This document shows, in pieces, positions 57,149 through 64,000 of a DNA stretch of 64,000 bases (positions are counted from its first letter, which is position 1; each line of letters starts with the position of its first letter). Both the position numbers and the translations under genes were made by a program. The DNA is from Cycas panzhihuaensis (Eukaryota > Cycadophyta). The DNA lies in NCBI GenBank assembly GCA_023213395.1, contig CM041465.1, forward strand, positions 81,909,741 to 81,973,740, given 5' to 3'. The notes beneath the pieces were generated by a model. That model did not search any database. It saw only the letters and a list, made by a program, of their open reading frames with translations, and was not told the DNA's origin.

Positions 57149-58366
57149 TGATCCAAGAGGATCTACCATATGTCTACAGGAAACAAAAAATATTAGGCAT
57201 TAGCACAACTGATAGAAATAAGGCCAAATGGTGTCAAACTAATATGAAATTTTATTGAAAGGGATAAGGCATATTCCACTACATGTGTGCAAAAGGTGAG
57301 GTTCAAAAAATATCATTTAATTAGATGGAAAGCCTTATTTTATAGAAAATAGCTCCCACAACTAATAGAAAAATAATAAATACATATTATTTTTAAATTA
57401 ATAAAAATAAAGGAAAATGGTATTCAAATGATCTAAAATATTGAGGAAGTAAAAGGGACATATGTACCTATAAGTGTACTAAATTTAAGATTAATTAGAC
57501 TTTGTTATCCTTAGGTACCAAGTCGTAACATTTAAAATTACATGAATGCCACCTAGATAACATGCATTTTGGTTATTAGTAGTTATACTTGCATAAATAC
57601 CACATGAGAAATATGTATTCTAGTTTTCTTTCTATAAATTAAGCTCTCTTGATCTCATTTATGATTTTGGAGACTTGGTTCTTGTGTGTGAGAGATACTT
57701 GACTTGGGAGCAACATTAAGGTAGTACTTGGAAGGTGTTGTAGACCATAAAGGAGGCAAATTTCAGCACTTCAAGCATCCATTTTAGAGATTAAGAGCCT
57801 CATTGAAGGAGTCTTAGGAAGTTAGAGGCCCCTTATGGTATTATTATAGTATTTCTTCATTGTACTTACATGAATGCCATATGGTAAATATATATATTGG
57901 TTTCCTTCCTATAAATTAGGCCCTCTTGAGCTTATTTAAAATGTTGAAGACTTAGTTCTTATGTGTAAGAGACACTTGACTTGGGAGCAGCATTGAGGTA
58001 GAACTTAGAAGGTGTTAGAGACCATAAAGGAGGCAAATATTAGCACTTTAAGCATCCATTTTGGAGAGTGGGAGCTCCATTGAAGTAGTCTTAGGAAGTT
58101 TGAGGCCCCTTGTGGTATTATTATATTATTCTTCATTGTAACTTACCTATTGTTTGGTAGTTATTTTTTCTCCACCATTAAATGGAGGTTTTTTTAGTTT
58201 AATAAAAGTATCATTCTTCTTACCTTGGAGTAATAGCAAGTATGTATGAGTTGGTGTAGAGTATCCTTTTATGGGCTCAATCTTTTATTAATATTGTTGG
58301 GAAATTTACACTAATGCCCTAGGATCTCAAGGAAAAAGATTTGGTAATTAATTTCTTTCCCAATCA
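57149..58366 (+). repeat. 5' LTR of Gypsy-F, with internal duplication
   Basis: About 1218 bp. It matches 62998-63940, except that it holds two tandem copies of a 277-bp segment, from ACTTGCATAAATACC (57587) and ACTTACATGAATGCC (57864) to about 58140. The right LTR has only one. The right boundary is taken where similarity to the 3' LTR stops, after CAATCA. Confidence 0.85.
57587..58140. repeat. 277-bp tandem duplication within the LTR
   Basis: Paired landmarks: TTTCTATAAATTAAGCTC / CTTCCTATAAATTAGGCCC, GAGAGATACTTGACTTGGG / AAGAGACACTTGACTTGGG, CAAGCATCCATTTTAGAGA / TAAGCATCCATTTTGGAGA, and GAGGCCCCTTATGGTATT / GAGGCCCCTTGTGGTATT. Confidence 0.88.
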
Positions 58367-58390
58367 CACTCCACTTTGGGACCATGTTTT

Positions 58391-58405
58391 TGATATCAAA
58401 GCATG
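58391..58405 (+). other. Probable primer binding site of Gypsy-F
   Basis: TGATATCAAAGCATG resembles TGGTATCAAAGC. It lies about 24 bp after the point where LTR similarity ends, a little further than usual, so either the LTR end or the site is slightly misplaced. Confidence 0.5.
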
Positions 58406-58518
58406 TGATCTTTGTTGTAGAGACTTGAATGGTACAAACAAGAAAAGGATACTGAGAGAAATGAGAAGTTTTTCTTATGTTACAATCACTAAGAAGACAG
58501 ATAAAGAATCCAAGCATC

Positions 58519-59515
58519 ATGGCTAAAAAGGAAGATGGAGAAATAAGATTTGAGAAGCTTAAGAAAAATGTAGAAATTTTGATGTAAATGATGACCCAAC
58601 TTTTACCTCTAGTCAAGGGAAAAGGTAAAGAGAAGGAAGTTGAAGGAGGATCCACGTATGACCACAACCATGAAGAAGAAGAGGAGGAGACCTTAAATCA
58701 CTCATTTTAAGATAGTAAGTGTACCTTATCTTATCAACCCTTTAAGGTGGAGGCAAAGTTGAACATTCCAACTTATGATGGAGAGGTAAATGCTAAAAAG
58801 TTAGACCATTAGTTAGATAAACTTGAAACCTACTTCACAATTTATGCTTATAGTAATGCTCAAAATCTTTCATTTGCTAGGCTTAAATTGTGCAAATATA
58901 CATTGACATGGTGAAATGCATATTTGAAGACTCATGATATATCCTCTTTTTCTTGGATGGATTTTAAGAAAATAATAAAGAAATGATGCTACCCCATAGG
59001 TCATGAGGAAGACCAATGGGTCACTAGCAATATTTATGCCAAGGGAGAGGTGTATGTGTCTAAGATTATAATTCTTTATTTTTCAAGCATGGCATATTAC
59101 TTGGTATTAATACATATGAATATAACACTCTTATGAAATTCACTAGAGGATTACATGATTACATGAGAAAGGAACTAAGGTTTTTTAAGGTTTAATCCAT
59201 TGGAGAAGCAAGTAAAATGGATATTACAATAGAAAGTAAAATAAAATCCCTACATTCATGTCTAAAGATTCTACTTTTACTTCTAATAAGCATGGAAATC
59301 ACCCTAAATTATACTTATCTAAAAGGAAAGAAGGAAAGAAGAAAAGAATTAATTTTAGTCAAAGTTCTAATTATTGTGAGCATTGAGATATTAGTGGTCA
59401 TGTTACAGAAAAGTGTTGGACATTGCATCCAGAGCTAAAGCCAAAGCATATTAAAGACATGGAATCAAGAAAGAAGGAAAAAGAGAAAGCATTATTTTCT
59501 GAGATGGAGCTTTAA
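58519..59515 (+). pseudogene. Gypsy-F gag
   Basis: The ATG at 58519 begins MAKKEDGEIRFEKLKKNVEI. An acidic stretch (NHEEEEEETLNH) is followed by AKLNIPTYDGEVNAKKL (about 58756) and LKLCKYTLTW, stop, NAY (usual TWW), the retrotrans_gag core. The zinc knuckle near 59373 reads CEH, stop, DISGHVTEKC: the second Cys codon of CX2CX4HX4C is now TGA. A frameshift lies between core and knuckle. Confidence 0.8.
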
Positions 59516-59880
59516 AGTGAAGGACAAGAAGATAAAGTTACACTACTTACAAATCATGTAGATGATGTTATAATGGAGGAATTATTTCAGTTAAAGCTTT
59601 TAGTAGGAAATAATGCTATTGGTGCCATTATAGATCCAATGAATAAAAAGAATTTGATCTTAAAAAATTTAGTGAAGAGCCTTGGATTGGTAACTACTCC
59701 TCACCCTCACCTATATCCTCTTGGTTGGATCCATAAAGATGTGGAAATACAAATATCAAAGCAATGTACACTTAAATTTTCCATCACTAATACTTTTGTT
59801 GATGAAGTAATCTATGATGTCGTACCATTAGATGTGTGTCATTTTATACTTGGGAGTCCCTACTTGTGGGCTTAAGATAC
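59516..59880 (+). pseudogene. Gypsy-F protease
   Basis: Open from 59573 to 59872. LLVGNNAIGAIIDPMNKKNL contains the position of the active site (usual ALIDSGSTxNF), with Asp kept but the Ser-Gly replaced by Pro-Met. VVPLDVCHFILGSPYLW near 59818 is the conserved DxxLGxPWL motif at the end of the domain. Inactive by its active-site change. Confidence 0.78.
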
Positions 59881-60178
59881 ACTCTTTTATTAAAGAAAGA
59901 GAAAGTACCAGTTCATGAAGAATACAAGGGCTTCATCATAAGGGCTACAAAGAAGCACTTGGATAAGATGACATTATTTTAGCCACTCAAGGAAAAAGGA
60001 TGATCAATGTATGTAGCAAATTTATCAAGAGATGAGTAAACAAGAGATGAAGGAGGTCCTTCTACTTATACTCTTCTTGTATCACCTAAATAAATGCAAG
60101 AAATTGAAGAGTTAAAGATAAGGTATGACATTCTATTTTATCATGTTGATGGGCTACCATCAAAGAGAAAGATAGAGC
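59881..60178 (+). pseudogene. Gypsy-F protease-RT spacer
   Basis: Degraded coding text with several stops. Short recognisable pieces are few. It joins protease to RT in the polyprotein. Confidence 0.5.
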
Positions 60179-60955
60179 ATGAAAATCACTCTTGTAAAAA
60201 ATGCAACTTTGCCCAATGTTGCTTTGTATAGGCACTCCATTATAGAGAATAATGGTATAAATAATCAAGTTGAGGAATTACTTGATCAAGGGGTCATAAG
60301 ACCTTCATGTTTAGCTTGTGGGTCAACAATTATCTTGGCACCTAAGAAGGATGGAGGATGGAGAATGTGTGTAGACTTTTGTATTTTAAATAAAATCACA
60401 ATTAAAAATTACTATACCTTACCTCACATAGATGATTTACTTGATCAAATTCAGCATGTTTGTTATTTTATTAAGTTGGATTGAAAAGTGGTTATTACCA
60501 AGTTAGGAAGAAAGAGGAGGACACATGCAAGATGACCTTCAAAATAAAGCAAGAACTCTTTGAATGGATGGTTATGCCTTTCAGATTGTGTAATATTCCT
60601 GCAACATTCATGAGGCTAATGAATGAAGTGTTAAGGCCTTGGATAATTTTGTTGTTATCTATCTTGATGAAATTTTGATTTTTAGCAACACATGGATGAA
60701 ATATTTGCAGTATATAGAAGAAGTTTTGAAGACTTTGGTTAAGTATCATTTGAAGCTTAATGTGAAGAAGTGTGAATTTGGCAAGAAGAACTTAGTCTTC
60801 TTAGGCTTTATGATTGTAGGAGGAATGTTAAGCATCGATTCACTCAAGACTCAAGTCATCCTCAAATGGCCTAGGCCAATAAATACCACAGAGGTGAGAA
60901 GCGTTTTAGGAGTTTGTCAACACTTGAGAAAGTTTATTCTTCATTTCTCATAGGT
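60179..60955 (+). pseudogene. Gypsy-F reverse transcriptase
   Basis: VEELLDQGVIRPSCLACGST and APKKDGGWRMCVDFCILNKI lead to TLPHIDDLLDQI and YFIKLD, stop, KSGYYQVRKKEED (first catalytic Asp kept, a stop right after it). LFEWMVMPFRLCNIPATFMR follows. A frameshift near 60640 leads to FVVIYLDEILIFSNTW (about 60645): the YLDD box has its last Asp changed to Glu. LNVKKCEFGKKNLVFLGFMI and the thumb VILKWPRPINTTEVRSVLG end the domain. The text otherwise follows the plant chromovirus consensus closely. Confidence 0.9.
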
Positions 60956-61440
60956 TACAGTACCTCTACATGGATTGACAAAAGTTAGTAAACATTTTAC
61001 TTGGGGTTCTAAAGAGGAAGAAGTTTTTCTTCTTTTAAAGAAGAAAATTTATAAATCACCATTTTTAGCAATGCCAAATTTGCAAAGGCCAATTGAGGTA
61101 GAATCTGATGTAAGTGGAAATATGATGGAGTTGTCCTTATTTAAGATTGAAAGCCTATTACTTACCATTCAGAAGTCTTCAACCCTCTAGTGAAAAACTA
61201 CCCAACATATGATCGAGAAATATTGAAACTACATCAAGCATGTAATCATTAGAGGTCCTACTTACTTAGAAAAGAGGTTGTAGTTCATATCGATCATAAG
61301 CCTCTTCAATTTTTGCAAACCTAAAGTAAATTATAGAAAGAAATATACATGAAGTAGATGAGTTATTAATAGTAATTCAATATTGTAATTAAGTACAAAA
61401 AGGGATCTACTAACAAAATTATTGATATGTTATCTAGACC
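60956..61440 (+). pseudogene. Gypsy-F RNase H
   Basis: HGLTKVSKHFTWGSKEEEVF then PIEVESDVSGN (usual FxxxTDASxxxxG, with Asp kept). After a frameshift near 61125 comes ITYHSEVFNPLVKNYPTYDR (catalytic Glu position replaced), EVVVHIDHKPLQFL (Asp kept) and IVIKYKKGSTNKIIDMLSRP near 61382, the conserved end. Confidence 0.82.
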
Positions 61441-62360
61441 TCCTTGTTCTACTTCTTCTTCTTCTACTTTTGTTTGTTCTCTTATGAGTTTGTAGTTGGA
61501 GCTAATGCATCATGAAGAGTACAAAGACTTGTACTTTAAATATGAAGCCTTGAAGGAATAAGTGGAGAACCTAGCAAAAGGAAGACCTTCCCAACTTGCT
61601 TGGAAGGATGATCTATTTTTCAAAGGGGAGTAGCTCTATGTTCCATTAAAAGGAGATAAGATCAAATGGCTTAGAGAAGTCGATACTTCTAAAGTAGCTA
61701 GTCACTTTGGTATGAAGAAGACTTTAGCAAACTTGAGAAGATATGTTGTATGGTAAAAGATGTAAAATGATATAAGAAAATATGTAAAAGTATGTGTAAT
61801 GTGTAATACTTTTAAGCCTTCTAAAAAATTAGGATTATATACACCACTACCTATTCCTACTAATCCTTAGAAAATTATCTCCATAGATTTCTTAAGGGGG
61901 ACTTCTTATGACTAGGAAGGGGCATGACTATATTTTTGTTATTGTAGATAGGTTTAGCAAGATGATATGTTTAGTACCTTATAAGAAGACAATCACAGGA
62001 GTTGAGGCAACTTAGTTGTTCTTTGACCATGTATGGTAGAATTTTAGCTTGCCTTATTCGATCACTTTAGATCGAGACATTTGATTCCTTTCATCATTTT
62101 GGAAGATACTATGGGAGATGATGGATACTAAATTGAAGAGGAGTACAAGTTTCCATCCTCTAATAGATAGACAAATCAAAGTAGCAAATAGAACTTTAGT
62201 ACATTTGTTGAGAGGATACAATTCCAAGCATCTAAAGACTTGGGATGAATCATTGGCATTTCTACAATTTGCACTTAACAGGGTAATGCATGCATCATAC
62301 TTTAAAGTACCTTTTAAAGTTTATTTGGGATACTTACCTCAAAGTCCATTTAACTGAGAG
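61441..62360 (+). pseudogene. Gypsy-F integrase
   Basis: Finger: ASHFGMKKTLANLRRYV then CVMCNTFKPSKKL (CX2C intact, about 61794). Core: IISIDFLRG (about 61876, Asp kept), IFVIVDRFSKMICLVPYKKT, SITLDRDI (about 62060, Asp kept), and HPLIDRQIKVANRTLVHLLR (about 62155). There the catalytic Glu of the usual GQTEVVNRT is Lys. LAFLQFALNRVMHASYFKVP and VYLGYLP close the core. Stops lie at several sites. Confidence 0.87.
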
Positions 62361-62982
62361 TTTTCTATGTAAGATAAGGAAGTATCTGCCAAAGAGAAGG
62401 AGAGACATGACAAGGCTTTAAAATACTTGGAGAAGATCAAATGAGTTCACAGAGAAACACATGATCAACTCTTAAGGACTCAATAAAAGTATAAGTAAAG
62501 ACATGACAAACATAGGCAAGAGTGTACTTTTTAATAAGGAAATTTAGTATGGTTATACTTAAGTAAGGAGAGGTTGAAAGGAGGAGGCAAGAAACTCAAA
62601 CCTATAAGGTATGGACCATTGAAGATTTTGAGAAAAGTAGGTGGCAATGCTTTCCAACTTCATCATCCACCTTATATGTAAATATATTTAGTAGTAAATG
62701 CTAAATATTTAAAACTCTTTGAGCCCTCCATGCTATATGAGGAGTAGGACTAGTTCACTTTACCTTTAGTTGATGACTTATATTTAGAAATTAAGGAGCC
62801 TCTCAAGGAGGATTATATATTGGAGAGAAAATCCACCAAAAAAGGATATAAGACATATGAATCTTTTAAGATTGGAGTAGCAAGACAGTTGCCTAGTAAG
62901 GCCAAGTGGTTTAGTAGATAATAAGGGGAACAATACTTCCTCTATCTTAAATTCTAATCCAAATAAGAGTTTGTTAGTTTCT
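62361..62982 (+). pseudogene. Gypsy-F integrase C terminus with chromodomain-like tail
   Basis: GNLVWLYLSKERLKGGGKKL and RYGPLKILRKVGGNAFQLH (about 62600) form the GPF/Y-type C-terminal module. Near 62765-62920 the text reads PLVDDLYLEIKEPLKEDYIL then YESFKIGVARQLPSKAKWFS. This resembles the chromodomain pattern (ILxxR...YLVKWKGxPxxxATW) of chromovirus integrases, but most of the aromatic-cage and LVKW residues are gone. If correct, it places the element among chromoviruses. Confidence 0.6.
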
Positions 62983-62997
62983 AGGGAAGAGGAGACA
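62983..62997 (+). other. Polypurine tract of Gypsy-F
   Basis: GGGAAGAGGAGACA directly precedes the 3' LTR TGATCTAAG. Confidence 0.8.
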
Positions 62998-63940
62998 TGA
63001 TCTAAGAGGATCTACCATATGTCTACAAGAAGAGAAAATGTTAGGCATTGTCACAACTGAAACAAACAATGTCAAATGGTGTCAAACTAATATGAAATTT
63101 TATGGAAAGGAATAAAATACATTGTACTACATGTATGCAAAATATGGGGTTCAAAAAATATCATTTGATTAGATGGTATGCCTTGTTTTATAGAAAATAA
63201 CTCCCACAGGATAATAGAAAAATAACAAATATATACTATTTTAAATCATTGAAAATAGGTCTAAATGATATCCAAATGAGCTAAAATTTTGAGGATGTAA
63301 GTGGGACATCTATACCTACAAGTGTACAAAATTTGAGATTAATTGGGAGTTGTTAGCCCTAGGTGCCAAGCTATAACATTTTAGAATTGCATAAATACCA
63401 CTTGGATAACATGCATTTTGGTTATTAGTGGTTTTACTTGCATGAATGCCATATGGTAAATATATATTTTGGTTTCCTTCCTATACATTAAGCCATCTTT
63501 AGCTCATTTAAAATGTTGGAGACTTGGTTCTTATGTGCGAGAGACACTTGAATTGCCAGTAACATTGACGAAGCACTTAGAAGGTGTTAGAGACCATAGA
63601 GGAGGCGAATATCAGCACTTCAAGCATCCATTTTGGAGAGTGGGAGTTTCATTGAAGGAGTCTTGGGAAGTTCGAGGCCCCTTGTGGTATTATTATATTA
63701 TTCTTCATTGTATCTTACATATCCTTTGCTAGTTATTTTTTCTCCACCATTAAATGGAGGTTTTTCTAGCTTAATAAAAGTATTATTATTCTTCTTACCT
63801 TGGAGTAATGGCAACTGTGTATGAGTTAGTGTAGAGCATCCTTTTATGGGCTCATTTTTTTATTGATGTTATTGGAAATTTTACACTAACATCCTAGAAT
63901 ATCAATGAAAAAGATTGGTAATTAATTTCTTCCTCAATCG
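62998..63940 (+). repeat. 3' LTR of Gypsy-F
   Basis: About 943 bp, a single-unit version of 57149-58366. Matches include GAGGATCTACCATATGTCTA at its start and TCTCCACCATTAAATGGAGG near 63741 and 58172. The TCCACCATTAAATGGAGG motif is a small inverted repeat. Open frames at 63469-63824 lie within the LTR and are not genes. Confidence 0.87.
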
Positions 63941-64000
63941 CTTAGATTTATATACCTTAGTACGTAGGCTACAAGAAGGTATAAGACCCTCATAAGTTGT
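63941..64000. other. Right flank of Gypsy-F
   Basis: Sixty bases to the window end, presumably continuing the Copia-D leader or 5' LTR. Too short to identify. Confidence 0.4.

Larger units (their letters stand above)
57149..63940 (+). mobile_element. Gypsy-F, chromovirus-like Ty3/Gypsy element
   Basis: This 6.8-kb element has LTRs starting TGATC (57149-58366 and 62998-63940), a gag-protease-RT-RNase H-integrase series in one orientation, and a polypurine tract GGGAAGAGGAGACA before the 3' LTR. The single continuous pol, the KITIKNYYTLPHIDDLLDQI-type RT and a chromodomain-like tail point to a plant chromovirus (Reina/Del-like). Flanks CTATA and CTTAG do not form a clear target duplication. 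It is inactive: zinc-knuckle Cys to stop, RT box YLDE, integrase Glu to Lys. Confidence 0.85.

Noticed and set aside
63469-63824. Open frames near the right end
   Set aside because: They lie completely within the 3' LTR of Gypsy-F.

Overview
The window is nuclear DNA from a plant with a large, repeat-rich genome. It is AT-rich and made almost entirely of old LTR retrotransposons. I find no intact host gene, tRNA, rRNA or CRISPR. Evidence for a plant: Copia polyproteins in the order gag-protease-integrase-RT-RNase H; primer binding sites matching the initiator tRNA-Met type TGGTATCAGAGC; a chromovirus-like Ty3/Gypsy element; and a large Tat-like Gypsy element with LTRs of about 3.1 kb and an antisense ORF resembling the plant mobile domain. 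The age and degeneracy of the elements would suit a gymnosperm or another slowly purging genome, but the species cannot be fixed from this sequence.

Layout. 1-3676: minus-strand non-autonomous element carrying only a gag-like reading frame (TR-GAG-like), its left LTR cut by the window edge. 4690-15470: old plus-strand Copia (Copia-A), split by a younger Copia (Copia-B, 5750-11743) flanked by a perfect 5-bp target duplication GGAGT. 15850-18008: Gypsy gag fragment and a candidate LTR with a primer site. 18691-19521: tandem array and AT-rich repeats. 19522-19960: minus-strand Copia RNase H remnant. 20680-22075: a second, diverged copy of the leader of the TR-GAG-like element. 22076-29369: Copia-C, with 449-bp LTRs at both ends and two unexplained reading frames in its leader. 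29637-31412: minus-strand primer site and LTR edge, a GC-rich hairpin, AT-rich repeats and a TA microsatellite. 32320-33420: LTR, primer site and leader of another Copia-like element without a recognisable body.

35142-57148: minus-strand Copia (Copia-D), broken between RT and RNase H by a 17.6-kb minus-strand Gypsy element (Gypsy-E, 35708-53303). Gypsy-E holds gag, protease, RT, a shortened RNase H and integrase. Between integrase and its 3' LTR it has an antisense PMD-like reading frame and, unexpectedly, an RNase H-like domain. 57149-63940: plus-strand chromovirus-like Gypsy-F inserted at the leader or 5' LTR of Copia-D; its left LTR has a 277-bp internal duplication absent from the right LTR.

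All elements are inactivated by stops, frameshifts and catalytic substitutions, and many stops are what C-to-T change would give. There are no operons or cooperating genes. What the window records is the order of insertion: Copia-A before Copia-B; Copia-D before Gypsy-E and Gypsy-F; Copia-C into an already decayed leader copy.
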